DNA of 64,000 nt from SVTX01 sp045660325 (lineage in GTDB: Bacteria > Bacillota > Clostridia > Oscillospirales > CAG-272), in contig JAZRDO010000019.1 of assembly GCA_045660325.1 (NCBI GenBank), positions 62,001 to 126,000 on the forward strand, in the 5' to 3' direction. A program made the translations under genes and the position numbers. Shown here in pieces: positions 34,597-44,032 of the stretch. The notes under the pieces were generated by a model. That model saw only the letters and a list, made by a program, of their open reading frames with translations. It did not search any database and was not told the DNA's origin. How positions within the stretch are numbered: the stretch's first letter is position 1; each line of letters starts with the position of its first letter.

Positions 34597-36768
34597 TTAA
34601 TTGTCGTTTGTCTTTGAGAAATCGTAGAGATAGTAATCGTCGATAGCCGCCTTGAGTTGCTCAACGGCATCCTCCATGGACGTACCGCGCAGCTGCGCTC
34701 CCGCCATATCGAAGTGGCCGCCGCCGAAAAGTCGCTCAAGAATGAGCTGAACGTTCACTCTGCCCTTTGAACGGGCGGAGATAACGGTATCGTCGCCTAT
34801 CTTTATAACCGCGAAGGACGCCTCGACGCCGATGACGTTGAGAAGATTGTTTGCAACCTTAGCGGCAATGATTCTATCCTCACTTGAGTCGCGCTCACTT
34901 ACCATGCAGGCGATAGCTGCGCTTCCTCTATAAATTTCGGTCTTCGCCTCGAAGCTGCTTGTGAGAAGCACCTCCTCGAGATTTTCATTGAAGAATTCGC
35001 GTACTACCTCAGTGTGCGCGCCTCGTCCGTACAGATAGTGGCTGGTCGCAAAGGTCTGTGCGCCCGAATTTCGTGTGAAGTTGTTTGTGTCAAGCATAAT
35101 GCCCGACATAAGAATTTCTGCCTCCTCCTTATGAAGCGCATCGGAGAATCTTGACTGCATAAAGATCTCGGATACGATCTCACTTGTGGAGGACTTTGTT
35201 GTTTCAACGTACTGAAGCTTGGGAGAATAGGAAAGCTCGTTTCCGAGACGGTGATGGTCGATAAGAGCGATATTTTGCACCGTCCTTGCAAGCTCGGGAG
35301 CTTCAAATATATAAGGATTATTTACGTCACAAATTATAAGAAGCGTTGTGGGGGTCACAAGGTCCGCCGCCGCAACCTTTCTTATGAATATCTCATCGTA
35401 TATCTTCATAGGAGCAAGCTGACGGGCGCAAATCTTAAACGTCTCGCAGTCCTTGTCAACAACGATATTTACGGGAACGTTCTTTTTAGGAGCCCTGTCC
35501 GCAAGCACCGCCATAGCAAATCTTGCCATACCTACGCACGCGCCGATGGAATCGAAGTCGGGGTTCGCATGTCCCATAATAAGCACACCCGATGCCGAGC
35601 TTATCTGATCCTCAAGTATCTCACCGCTTACACGGGAGGTAACCGCGGTATTGTTTTCCATAGTCTTGTGAGTACCGCCGAAGTACTTGCAGCCCTCGTT
35701 CAAGGACTGTCTTACGGCAACCTGGTTACCGCCTCGCTTGATAGCAAGCTCGAGCGCCGCGAAGGCTTCCTTTTCCTTCTGCTTCATCTCACCCTCAAAG
35801 GATGCGATACCCATTGAAACTGTAACGGGGAAGCTGTTATCACCGATCTTGAGTCCCATAATGTCCTTTAAGATCGGGAAGCTGTTAGATATCTGTGTCG
35901 CAAGCTCGCCCTTGGGGAAGATCGCAAGATATTTATCTCGGTCGTATTCACGGATGAAGCCGTGCATACCGCTTACCCAATCCTTGAGAATATTCTCGAT
36001 CTGAGCGCTTGCCGCGCGATAGTCGGCGCGAACGTACTGAGCAAGCTCCTGAAGATTGTCAAGCATAACGTATGCCACAACGGGATCCTCAAAGTCGATC
36101 TTCTTCTTTAAAGCGTCAAAATTATTGATATCATTGAAGGTTATAAGATAATAGGTAACGCCTCTCTTACGCATAATATAAGAGGATACCTCGTAAACTC
36201 TGCCGTCGGAGAGCACGTCCTGAAGAATCACGGGCGCTTCGGTCTCCTCGGGAAGATCAAACACCTCGCCCGATGCAAACTCGTCAAGATTCTTTGCTCT
36301 CGCCATTATTTGCTGAAGGGGAAGGGAGCATATTTCCGAAAGGTTTATACGGCTTACCGCACTGGAAAAGCCGAGTATCTGCTGGAGAGATCCGTTCATT
36401 ACCTTTACGTCGCCGTTAAGATCAACGAGCGCGTAGGGGAAATCAATCGTAAAGCGGAACATTCTCGCGATATCGGTATTATATTCCTTCGCCTCGTTCT
36501 CCGCATCGCGAAGCTTTCTGAATTTAAGCACGTAGAAAAGACAAACGGCTCCCGCGGAAAGAAGATAGAAGAGCGCGATAAAAAGACAAATGAGCGCGGG
36601 AGATACCGCCGCATCCTCGCCTCCTGCGAATTTTAAAACAAACGCGCATACGAGGATCATACAAAGAGCCTCCGCTACGCAGAAGATAAAGGGAGCTCTC
36701 ATATCAAACGGATTTTTCTCGGATCTGTTAGACGAGCCGTTTTTATTTTTATACGAATGATTATTCAT
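34597..36768 (-). CDS. gdpP: Cyclic-di-AMP phosphodiesterase GdpP (PAS, degenerate GGDEF, DHH/DHHA1)
   Basis: 723 residues, somewhat longer than the usual 650-660. Two membrane helices (about 25-48 and 56-82), a PAS-like domain, a degenerate GGDEF domain, then DHH (HANPDFDSIGACVGMARF, IALIDHHRLG) and DHHA1 (GGGHFDMAGAQLRG) catalytic domains with metal ligands intact. It hydrolyses the signalling nucleotide c-di-AMP. The extra length is mainly at the N-terminus and between PAS and GGDEF. Synteny with yybS and rplI confirms identity. Confidence 0.95.
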   Translation of the reverse strand: MNNHSYKNKNGSSNRSEKNPFDMRAPFIFCVAEALCMILVCAFVLKFAGGEDAAVSPALICLFIALFYLLSAGAVCLFYVLKFRKLRDAENEAKEYNTDIARMFRFTIDFPYALVDLNGDVKVMNGSLQQILGFSSAVSRINLSEICSLPLQQIMARAKNLDEFASGEVFDLPEETEAPVILQDVLSDGRVYEVSSYIMRKRGVTYYLITFNDINNFDALKKKIDFEDPVVAYVMLDNLQELAQYVRADYRAASAQIENILKDWVSGMHGFIREYDRDKYLAIFPKGELATQISNSFPILKDIMGLKIGDNSFPVTVSMGIASFEGEMKQKEKEAFAALELAIKRGGNQVAVRQSLNEGCKYFGGTHKTMENNTAVTSRVSGEILEDQISSASGVLIMGHANPDFDSIGACVGMARFAMAVLADRAPKKNVPVNIVVDKDCETFKICARQLAPMKIYDEIFIRKVAAADLVTPTTLLIICDVNNPYIFEAPELARTVQNIALIDHHRLGNELSYSPKLQYVETTKSSTSEIVSEIFMQSRFSDALHKEEAEILMSGIMLDTNNFTRNSGAQTFATSHYLYGRGAHTEVVREFFNENLEEVLLTSSFEAKTEIYRGSAAIACMVSERDSSEDRIIAAKVANNLLNVIGVEASFAVIKIGDDTVISARSKGRVNVQLILERLFGGGHFDMAGAQLRGTSMEDAVEQLKAAIDDYYLYDFSKTNDN

Positions 36769-36781
36769 AAGCCAATCCTCC

Positions 36782-37933
36782 TTATTCCTTCTTATCTGCC
36801 CAGGATCTTGCTCGCTTTCCGAATATACAGATTATACCGATAAGCGAAAGAGCCATTGATAAATAACCCAAAACCGCTAAAAGCGCCATAGGGATTATGA
36901 GCAAGAAGCCGATTCGAAGCTTCTTTTTCTTTAAGAAATCTCTTACGGTTCTGACCGCCGCGTAGGCAAGCGCGGGAGTTAATACCGTATAGATGTTCTG
37001 ACACACCACCGCTCCGAACGGATATGCTCCGTACGAGTCGGTCGTAAACGAGAATATAAACGCGATAAGATACGTTGCCGCGCACGCCGCGCTTATATCT
37101 ATCTTCAAAATTTCCTGAGTGATAAATTCGTATCCGCCGAATTTATCAAGCATCGAGGTCTGAAATTTATAAAGAAAATACGAGAGCACTATCATAACGA
37201 TAATGATCGCGGCGGGAATGGTGTTCGACATCTCAACGAGAATGTCCGCCGCCAAAGCCTGATTCTCACCGAAGATCGGAATGATCTCGCCGTTCATCTC
37301 AACAGCAAAGGTGGAAACGTAATTAATAAAGGTATCGCGGGCGGAAACGTAAGCCTCCTTTACCGCATTGAAGCCGACGTTGTTTATTAGCATATACGCT
37401 CCAAGCGTAGCTATGAGGATAAACAGCATTGCCGCGACGAGAAGGATAATTACGTCCTTTCGGTTCATCTTCTTTTTTATACATATACCGAGTATTGCGG
37501 CGATAATATAAGGTGTCGCTATCGCAACACACATCGCAACGCTCCGCGTCATAAAATACGCCGCCGCGACCGTAAAGGGAAGAGATACGAATATAAGCAC
37601 CGTCTTCCACGCCTTATCGCTCATAATTATCTCGTTTGCCACAAGGCTTACCGAGGTAAATACAACAAGCGCGATCGAACCGAAAATTACCGATCCCGTA
37701 AGCGCGTAGAGCCACACGTATAAAATGATCGGAGGCAGAGCCGCAAGGAAGCGCTTTGCGCTCATAAACAGCAAAACGAAGGAGATAAACGATACAAGAT
37801 ACGCGGGCATCTCTGCGGGTATCAAGCCGCTGAGCGAAAGCGGGATATAGAGCGCGGCGAGAATCATAAGAGCTATCGCGGCAAAATATTTAATTGTCTT
37901 GAGCCTGCGAAGTGCTATCTGATTTCTACCCAT
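36782..37933 (-). CDS. YybS-like polytopic membrane protein (DUF2232)
   Basis: 383 residues with eight or more membrane helices and few polar stretches. Sequence similarity to YybS is weak to the eye, but position immediately before gdpP, length and topology fit. Start 37933 follows GGAGGACGAA; an upstream ATG at 38017 overlaps the promoter and is not used. Function of the family is unknown. First gene of the operon running to ftsH. Confidence 0.75.
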   Translation of the reverse strand: MGRNQIALRRLKTIKYFAAIALMILAALYIPLSLSGLIPAEMPAYLVSFISFVLLFMSAKRFLAALPPIILYVWLYALTGSVIFGSIALVVFTSVSLVANEIIMSDKAWKTVLIFVSLPFTVAAAYFMTRSVAMCVAIATPYIIAAILGICIKKKMNRKDVIILLVAAMLFILIATLGAYMLINNVGFNAVKEAYVSARDTFINYVSTFAVEMNGEIIPIFGENQALAADILVEMSNTIPAAIIIVMIVLSYFLYKFQTSMLDKFGGYEFITQEILKIDISAACAATYLIAFIFSFTTDSYGAYPFGAVVCQNIYTVLTPALAYAAVRTVRDFLKKKKLRIGFLLIIPMALLAVLGYLSMALSLIGIICIFGKRARSWADKKE

Positions 37934-38005
37934 TTCGTCCTCCGTTGAAATTTTGCCGACGCCCTGAGGGCATATTTCGACAATTATACTATTATACATT
38001 ATATT

Positions 38006-38034
38006 ATTATAACACAATAGTATTATTTTGTAAA
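38006..38034 (-). promoter_or_regulatory. Promoter of the yybS-gdpP-rplI-dnaB operon
   Basis: On the minus strand TTTACA (38029-38034), 17-bp spacer, TATAAT (38006-38011). Later genes are separated by 4-74 bp, so this may drive the 9-kb unit to ftsH. Confidence 0.75.
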
Positions 38035-38158
38035 CAGTTTTGCGCCAAGATTTCCCCGAAAAAGGCGAATTTTAAAGAAAATTTCTACCATAATATATTT
38101 GAAAATATAATATCTCGCCGACTTGACGAAAAAATTTAAAAAATTTTTACAAAAACTA

Positions 38159-38187
38159 TTGCAATATTGAAAAAAGTGTGCTATAAT
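38159..38187 (+). promoter_or_regulatory. Promoter of the rimP-nusA-infB operon
   Basis: TTGCAA (38159-38164), 17-bp spacer, TATAAT (38182-38187). Divergent from the yybS promoter. Confidence 0.82.
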
Positions 38188-38268
38188 TCTTTACGGTATA
38201 GCAAGAGAAGGGAGCGGGTTTCACAAATCCGCTCTAAAATTTTTGTTTGGGAGAAATTGTTTTATATT

Positions 38269-38751
38269 ATGAAAAATAACAAAGAAACAAAGAACGTAGC
38301 GTCTACGGTAAGAGCGCTTATTTCCCCCTTGGCGGATGAAATGGGCTACTATCTTTGGGACGTTGAATTCGTAAAGGAAGGCGCTGACAGATACCTTCGC
38401 ATCACGATCGACAACGAGGAAGGCATCAACATTGAGGACTGCGAGAAATTCCATCGCGGAATCGACCCTCTTCTCGACGAGGCAGATCCTATTCCCGACG
38501 CGTATATCTTAGAGGTTTCTTCCCCCGGAATCGAGCGCGATCTCAAGTGCGACGAGCACATCTTGGCTTGTGTTGATTGGGACGTTGAGGTAAGACTTTT
38601 CGCTCCTATGAACGGCTCAAAGCAGTTCCGCGGCGTGCTTGAAGGACTCACAGAGGAAAATGATATCGTTGTTAACATCAACGGCGAGAGCGTTGTTTTC
38701 CCCCGCGACAAGGTTGCAAAGATCGCGACCGTATTTGACTTCGGCGACTGA
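38269..38751 (+). CDS. rimP: Ribosome maturation factor RimP
   Basis: 160 residues. Landmarks YYLWDVEFVKEG, LRITIDNEEGINIEDC and LEVSSPGIERDL are diagnostic. It helps the 30S subunit mature. The ATG at 38269 gives the normal N-terminus, though GGGAG lies rather far upstream (about 15 nt), so initiation may be weak or another start may be used. First gene of the conserved nusA-infB operon. Confidence 0.93.
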   Translation: MKNNKETKNVASTVRALISPLADEMGYYLWDVEFVKEGADRYLRITIDNEEGINIEDCEKFHRGIDPLLDEADPIPDAYILEVSSPGIERDLKCDEHILACVDWDVEVRLFAPMNGSKQFRGVLEGLTEENDIVVNINGESVVFPRDKVAKIATVFDFGD

Positions 38752-38814
38752 GCCGCAGCTTAAATTTGTAAAATAAAATTTCACATATATTGAATTTGAA
38801 AGGATTAAATTCTA

Positions 38815-39870
38815 ATGAACGCAGAGTTTTTTACAGCCCTTGAGCTTCTCGAAAAGGAGAAGGGAATTCCCCAGGCTTACATGATTGAAAAAATCGAGGC
38901 GGCACTCGTTTCCGCATTCAAGAAGGAATACGGAAACAATACAAATATGAGAGTAAACATCGACCCCGTAAAGAAGGACGTTCGTGTTTATCAGCAGAAG
39001 GAGATCGTCGAGGTAGTTGAGGACAATCTCACACAGATCTCTCTTGAGGACGCTAAGGCAAAGAGCAAGAGATACAAGCTCGGTCAGATCTTTGAGACTG
39101 AGGTAAAGACAAAGGATTTCCGCCGTCTTTCCGCAGCTGCTGCAAAGTCGGTTATCATTCAGGGCATCCGCGAGGGTGAGCATAAGGCTATGCAGGAGGC
39201 TTATGAGTCCAAGAGAGGCGAGATCATCACGGCTACTGTACTCAAGGTTGACCGTGAAACAGGCAATATCGTAGTTGACACAGGCACAGGACGCGCAGTT
39301 CTTCTCAAGAGCGAGCAGATCCCCGGTGAAGAATACTACGTTGACGATAAGATCAAGGTATTCATTCAGGAAGTTAACAAGGAGCTTAAGGGCCCGCTTG
39401 TAACTCTCTCCAGAGTTCACCCCGGTCTCGTTCGTCGTATGTTCGAGCTTGAGGTGCCCGAAATCTCCGAAGGCATTATCGTTATCAAGGGTGTTTCCCG
39501 TGAGGCAGGCTCCAGAACAAAGATTTCCGTTTATTCCAGAGACGAAAGCGTTGACGCTGTCGGCGCTTGTATCGGCGCTCACGGTATGAGAATCGAGAGC
39601 ATCGTAAACGAGCTTGGCGGCGAAAAGATAGATATTATCAAGTACAACGAGATTCCCGAGGAATACGTTTGCGAGGCACTTTCTCCCGCATCCGTTATCT
39701 CCGCCGAGATGATCAATGAAAGATTCTGCCGCGTAATCGTTTCTCCCGACCAGCTCTCCTTGGCAATCGGTAAGGAAGGTCAGAACGTTCGTCTTGCGGC
39801 AAGACTTACAGGTCTTAAGATCGACATCAACGCCGAAGGCGCAGAAAAGCCCCTTCCCGAGGACATCTGA
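38815..39870 (+). CDS. nusA: Transcription termination/antitermination factor NusA
   Basis: 351 residues: N-terminal RNA polymerase-binding domain, S1 domain (about 135-200), then two KH domains (KISVYSRDESVDAVGACIG; LAIGKEGQNVRLAARLTG). It lacks the C-terminal acidic repeats of proteobacterial NusA, as in Firmicutes. Modulates pausing and termination. Confidence 0.97.
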   Translation: MNAEFFTALELLEKEKGIPQAYMIEKIEAALVSAFKKEYGNNTNMRVNIDPVKKDVRVYQQKEIVEVVEDNLTQISLEDAKAKSKRYKLGQIFETEVKTKDFRRLSAAAAKSVIIQGIREGEHKAMQEAYESKRGEIITATVLKVDRETGNIVVDTGTGRAVLLKSEQIPGEEYYVDDKIKVFIQEVNKELKGPLVTLSRVHPGLVRRMFELEVPEISEGIIVIKGVSREAGSRTKISVYSRDESVDAVGACIGAHGMRIESIVNELGGEKIDIIKYNEIPEEYVCEALSPASVISAEMINERFCRVIVSPDQLSLAIGKEGQNVRLAARLTGLKIDINAEGAEKPLPEDI

Positions 39871-39900
39871 ATATAAATTGTAATAAGGCGGGGTTTCATT

Positions 39901-40176
39901 ATGCAGAAGGTCAAGAAAATTCCCGAAAGACAGTGCCTCGGCTGTAACGAGCACAAACCCAAGCGCGAGCTTTTGCGCGTGGTACGTGATCCCGAGGGCG
40001 AGATCTCCCTTGATTTCACAGGCAAAAAGTCGGGCCGCGGCGCGTATATATGTCCTAAGTCCACGTGCCTTAAAAAAGCGAGAAAATCCAAGCGAATCGA
40101 CAACGCGCTCGGCGTAAGCATTCCCGATGCGGTTTACGATTCAATGGAAGCATCGCTCGAATCCGCGGAAAACTGA
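39901..40176 (+). CDS. ylxR: YlxR family RNA-binding protein
   Basis: 91 residues. RQCLGCNEHKPKRELLRVV at the start and GRGAYICPKSTCLKKARK later are the YlxR (DUF448) signature. Always found between nusA and infB in Firmicutes. Implicated as a nucleic-acid-binding regulator; exact role unsettled. Confidence 0.94.
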   Translation: MQKVKKIPERQCLGCNEHKPKRELLRVVRDPEGEISLDFTGKKSGRGAYICPKSTCLKKARKSKRIDNALGVSIPDAVYDSMEASLESAEN

Positions 40177-40194
40177 TCCGCCACGGGTACGGAT

Positions 40195-40524
40195 ATGGAA
40201 AATATAAAGCAGCTTTTGTCAATGATAGGCATAGCCAAAAAAAGCGGAAGAATTATCGTGGGCACCCCTATGATAATTGAGCACATACAGAAAAAGCAGG
40301 TGCTCAATCCCGAGGAATTTTTGCTTATCGAGGCTTCCGACACAAGTGAAAACACACATAAGAAGCTTACAAACAAATGTGAGTTCTACAATATAAGACG
40401 CATACAGATAGATGCTACCTGCGAGATGCTAGGCGCGGCGATAGGAAAGAGCGCGACGGCGGCGGTAGCGATAATCGGACGTGATATGTGCCGAGGCGTC
40501 GAAAACAAGATACAGAAAAATTAA
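40195..40524 (+). CDS. ylxQ: L7Ae-family ribosomal protein (YlxQ)
   Basis: 109 residues; LLSMIGIAKKSGRIIVGTPM matches the L7Ae/L30e fold that binds kink-turn RNA. It sits between ylxR and infB in the standard order. Confidence 0.9.
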   Translation: MENIKQLLSMIGIAKKSGRIIVGTPMIIEHIQKKQVLNPEEFLLIEASDTSENTHKKLTNKCEFYNIRRIQIDATCEMLGAAIGKSATAAVAIIGRDMCRGVENKIQKN

Positions 40525-40563
40525 TCAACAATTTTTGTCTATTATGAAAGGACTTTAAACCGT

Positions 40564-43455
40564 ATGGCAGTAAAACTTCAAATCAAAACCAATCAGCTTG
40601 CAAAGGATTTAGAATTGAAGAACAAGGATATAACGGACATTATGACCGAGAAGGGATTTGACGCAAAGGGTCAGAAGGCTCTTTCCTCTCACGAGTTCGA
40701 CGTTATTTTCAACACGATCACAAAGAGAAATCAGATCCAGGGCATCGATGACTATATTGACGGGGTAACCTATATCCCCTCTAAATTAAATAAGGCGCCC
40801 GCAAAGCCCAAGGCTACTGCCGAAGAGGTTAAGGTTGAGGCAGCTCCCGAGGTTAAGCCCGCGCCCAAGGCAGAGGCAAAGCCCGAGGTGAAGCCTGCTC
40901 CTAAGGCGGAAGCAAAGCCCGAGGTGAAGCCTGTTCCTAAGGCGGAAGCAAAGCCCGAGGCGAAGCCTGCTCCCAAGGCAGAAGCAAAGCCCGAGGTAAA
41001 GCCCGCGCCCAAGACAGAGCCCGCAAAGCCCCAGAATACAGTTGACAGGGCGGCGGCAATCGCTCGCGCTGCGGCGATCGAAAAGGCTGCAAGAGAGAAG
41101 GCTCAGGCAAGAGGTAACGCGGAGAGCAAGCCCGCAGATCACCGTCCCGCAAGAGACGGCAAGCCTCAGTTCGACAAAAACGCGCAAAAACCTCAGCAGA
41201 GAACCGATGCAAGACCCGACACAAGAGGGGAGAGACCTCAGACAAGACCCGAGGCAAGACCCCAAAATAATGAGAATAAATTTGACAGATTCGCAAAGGC
41301 TCCCAGCTTCGGCGCGCCCAAGTCAGACAGACGCGACGACAAGAAGCCTCAGCAGAAGCCCTTCAATCAGAGAGGCAACATGGGTATGGATAAGGACGAT
41401 TACGTTCCTTCCGCTCCCAAGGAAAAGTTCCAGCCTCAGCATATCGTTCGTGAGCAGACACCCAAGGGTGGAGACGGCACACAGAAGAAGGGCGCGGCTC
41501 GTATCGTTGATATGAGAACTAACTCTGTTGACCTTTCCAAGTACGACGAAAAGCTTGACACCTTCGTATCCGAGGATGCAAGAGAATATATGGGCGGCGG
41601 CAACCAGAAGCTCAAGAAGCAGCAGAACCAGAGCCGTCAGGAAAACTTCAAGCAAAAGAACAACAAGAAGAACGCACCCAAGGCTCCCGCAGCTCCCGTA
41701 AAGAAGGCACCTCTTCAGGTTTCTATCCCCGAGGAGATTATGGTTTCCGACTTCGCGGCTCTTCTTAAGGTTACAACAGGCGAGATCATCAAGAGACTTA
41801 TGCTTCTCGGTATGATGGTAACTGCCAACATGACAATCGACTACGACACAGCGGCTATCGTTGCCGACGAGCTTGGCGCAATTCCGTCCAAGGAAGTCGT
41901 TGTTACAATTGAGGAAAAGCTCTTCAACGAGGAAGAGGATACTCCTGACAACCTTGTAACCCGCGCTCCCGTAGTTTGCGTTATGGGTCACGTTGACCAC
42001 GGTAAGACGTCCCTTCTCGACGCGATCCGTCACACTAACGTAACTCGCGGCGAAGCAGGTGGTATTACACAGCACATCGGTGCTTACAGAGTTCGTGTAA
42101 ACGGCGAGGATCTTACGTTCCTTGACACCCCCGGACACGAAGCATTTACAGCTATGCGTGCAAGAGGCGCGCAGGCAACTGATATCGCTATTCTCGTAGT
42201 TGCGGCTGACGACGGCATCATGCCCCAGACAGTAGAAGCCATCAACCACGCGAAAGCGGCAGGTATTGACATTATCGTAGCTATCAATAAAATGGATAAG
42301 CCCACAGCTAACCCCGATGCGGTTAAGCAGGAGCTTACAAAGTACGATCTTATTCCCGAGGAATGGGGCGGCGACGTTATCTGCGTTCCCGTATCCGCAT
42401 TGACAGGAATGGGTATCGAGGATCTTCTTGAAAACGTGCTTCTCGTAGCAGAGGTTAAGGAGCTTAAGGCTAATCCCAACCGCAGAGCTAAGGGTATAGT
42501 AATCGAGGCTAAGCTTGACAAGGGCCGCGGTCCTGTTGCAACAGTTCTCGTTCAGAACGGTACACTCCGCAACGGCGATATCGTTATCGCAGGCACGTCG
42601 GTTGGTCGTGTAAGAGCAATGACAGACCACAACGGTAAGGTTGTAAAGGCAGCTGCTCCCTCCGTTCCCGTAGAGATTATCGGTCTTGCAGAGGTTCCCT
42701 CCGCAGGTGATGATTTTGCAGCGGTTGAGGACGAAAGAATGGCAAGAACACTCGCAGATCAGAGAAAGGCAGAGGCAAAGGAGGAGGTATTCCGCGCAAA
42801 CGCGAGAGCAAACCTCAACGACCTCTTCGCACAGATCTCCGACGGCGTCAAGGAGCTTAACGTTATCGTTAAGGCAGACGTTGGCGGTTCTGCAGAGGCA
42901 GTTCGCGCATCTCTTGAAAAGCTTACAAACGAAGAGGTTAAGGTACGCGTAATTCACTCCGCAGCGGGTGGTATTACAGAAGGCGACGTTATGTTCGCGG
43001 CAGCATCCAATGCGATCATCGTCGGCTTTAACGTTCGTCCCGACAAGGCGGCTCTTGATTCCGCAGAGCGTCAGGGCGTTGACCTTAGAACCTACCGAGT
43101 AATCTACCAGTGCATCGAAGAAATCGAAGCAGCTATGAAGGGTATGCTCGCACCCAAGTTCCGTGAAAATCTTCTCGGTCATTCCGAAGTCAGACAGACA
43201 ATTCACGTTCCCGGTGTCGGCACTATCGCAGGCTCCTACATCCTTGACGGTAAGATCACACGTAACTCTCAGATCAGAGTCGTTCGTGACGGTATCGTTA
43301 TCTTTGAAGACAAGATCTCCTCTCTTAAGAGATTCAAGGATGACGCCAAGGAGGTTGCACAGGGTTACGAGTGCGGTGTTGGTCTTGAAAAGTTCAACGA
43401 TATCCGCGTAGGCGATATTCTTGAAGCCTTCATAATGGAAGAAGTAGAAAGATAA
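40564..43455 (+). CDS. infB: Translation initiation factor IF-2
   Basis: 963 residues. An N-terminal IF2_N helix bundle, a long basic Pro/Ala/Lys/Gln-rich linker (about 80-370), a second IF2_N (VSDFAALLKVTTGEIIKRLMLLG), then the GTPase with GHVDHGKTS, DTPGH and NKMD, and the C-terminal fMet-tRNA binding domains. The linker contains a tandem 12-residue repeat, VKPAPKAEAKPE, four times plus a partial copy. Delivers initiator tRNA to the 30S subunit. Confidence 0.98.
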   Translation: MAVKLQIKTNQLAKDLELKNKDITDIMTEKGFDAKGQKALSSHEFDVIFNTITKRNQIQGIDDYIDGVTYIPSKLNKAPAKPKATAEEVKVEAAPEVKPAPKAEAKPEVKPAPKAEAKPEVKPVPKAEAKPEAKPAPKAEAKPEVKPAPKTEPAKPQNTVDRAAAIARAAAIEKAAREKAQARGNAESKPADHRPARDGKPQFDKNAQKPQQRTDARPDTRGERPQTRPEARPQNNENKFDRFAKAPSFGAPKSDRRDDKKPQQKPFNQRGNMGMDKDDYVPSAPKEKFQPQHIVREQTPKGGDGTQKKGAARIVDMRTNSVDLSKYDEKLDTFVSEDAREYMGGGNQKLKKQQNQSRQENFKQKNNKKNAPKAPAAPVKKAPLQVSIPEEIMVSDFAALLKVTTGEIIKRLMLLGMMVTANMTIDYDTAAIVADELGAIPSKEVVVTIEEKLFNEEEDTPDNLVTRAPVVCVMGHVDHGKTSLLDAIRHTNVTRGEAGGITQHIGAYRVRVNGEDLTFLDTPGHEAFTAMRARGAQATDIAILVVAADDGIMPQTVEAINHAKAAGIDIIVAINKMDKPTANPDAVKQELTKYDLIPEEWGGDVICVPVSALTGMGIEDLLENVLLVAEVKELKANPNRRAKGIVIEAKLDKGRGPVATVLVQNGTLRNGDIVIAGTSVGRVRAMTDHNGKVVKAAAPSVPVEIIGLAEVPSAGDDFAAVEDERMARTLADQRKAEAKEEVFRANARANLNDLFAQISDGVKELNVIVKADVGGSAEAVRASLEKLTNEEVKVRVIHSAAGGITEGDVMFAAASNAIIVGFNVRPDKAALDSAERQGVDLRTYRVIYQCIEEIEAAMKGMLAPKFRENLLGHSEVRQTIHVPGVGTIAGSYILDGKITRNSQIRVVRDGIVIFEDKISSLKRFKDDAKEVAQGYECGVGLEKFNDIRVGDILEAFIMEEVER
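40844..41030 (+). repeat. Tandem 36-bp coding repeat in the infB linker
   Basis: Encodes four near-identical copies of VKPAPKAEAKPE and a degenerate fifth. Units differ by few third-position changes, so copy number has probably changed recently by slippage. Confidence 0.85.
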
Positions 43456-43469
43456 TTAAAATACAGTTC

Positions 43470-43504
43470 TCTCGGGGAGAAACCCCTCTCCGAGAGAAAA
43501 GCAG
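43470..43504 (+). terminator. Hairpin after infB
   Basis: TTCTCTCGG and the facing CCGAGAGAA pair, with inner GGAG/CTCC. A run of T follows only after seven bases, so termination may be partial and allow reading into the NUDIX gene. Confidence 0.6.
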
Positions 43505-43525
43505 TTTTTGTTGGGGGTAAGAAAA

Positions 43526-43981
43526 ATGACTTTTGAAAAATCCTGCGGCGCGCTCGTAATTCATTTTGACGAGCAGGACGTAGCGCACATTCTTATGATA
43601 AAGCACGTCGGCGGCGGACACAGATCCTTCCCGAAGGGACACGTTGAGGCCGGCGAAAGTGAAAAAATGACGGCGGAGCGCGAGGTGCACGAGGAAACTA
43701 ATATAAGAATACATATCCACGAAAAATTCAGACATAACGTTTTCTACAGCCCTATGCCCGGAGTGAAGAAAGAGGTCGTTTATTTCTTGGCTTACAGCAA
43801 ATATACTAACGCTATCCCTCGCGAGGGCGAGATCGCAGAGGTTGAGTGGGTACCGCTGGAGGTTGCCGAAAGCTATCTTACTCACGAAAACGACAAGGTC
43901 GTTCTTCGTAATGCGATAAGCTATATCGAAAGAAAGCGCGAGCGCAGAAGACAGCGTCTTGAAATGAGAGCGAAAAGTTGA
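43526..43981 (+). CDS. NUDIX hydrolase
   Basis: 151 residues. The NUDIX box is seen as GHVEAGESEKMTAEREVHEE, matching GX5EX7REUXEEX with the final Gly replaced by Asn. Begins MTFEKSCGALVI, as in MutT/Ap4A-hydrolase-like members. Substrate not determinable. Start at 43526 follows GGGGG; an upstream ATG (43508) lies in the infB hairpin region. Confidence 0.9.
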   Translation: MTFEKSCGALVIHFDEQDVAHILMIKHVGGGHRSFPKGHVEAGESEKMTAEREVHEETNIRIHIHEKFRHNVFYSPMPGVKKEVVYFLAYSKYTNAIPREGEIAEVEWVPLEVAESYLTHENDKVVLRNAISYIERKRERRRQRLEMRAKS

Positions 43982-43996
43982 AATTGCATATAAAAA

Positions 43997-44031
43997 AAGA
44001 CAGGGAACAGTACGTTCTCTGTCTTTTTTAT
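43997..44031. terminator. Bidirectional terminator between the NUDIX gene and rsmF
   Basis: AAAGACAGGGAAC (43997-44009), loop agta, GTTCTCTGTCTTT (44014-44026), with A- and T-runs on either side. Confidence 0.88.
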
Positions 44032-44032
44032 T

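Noticed and set aside
34597..36768. Diguanylate cyclase activity in the GGDEF-like part of GdpP
   Set aside because: The GGDEF signature is degenerate, as is normal in GdpP; the DHH/DHHA1 part is the catalytic unit.
41323..43206. Long minus-strand open frame opposite infB
   Set aside because: Same artefact of biased codons in a highly expressed gene; infB is certain on the other strand.
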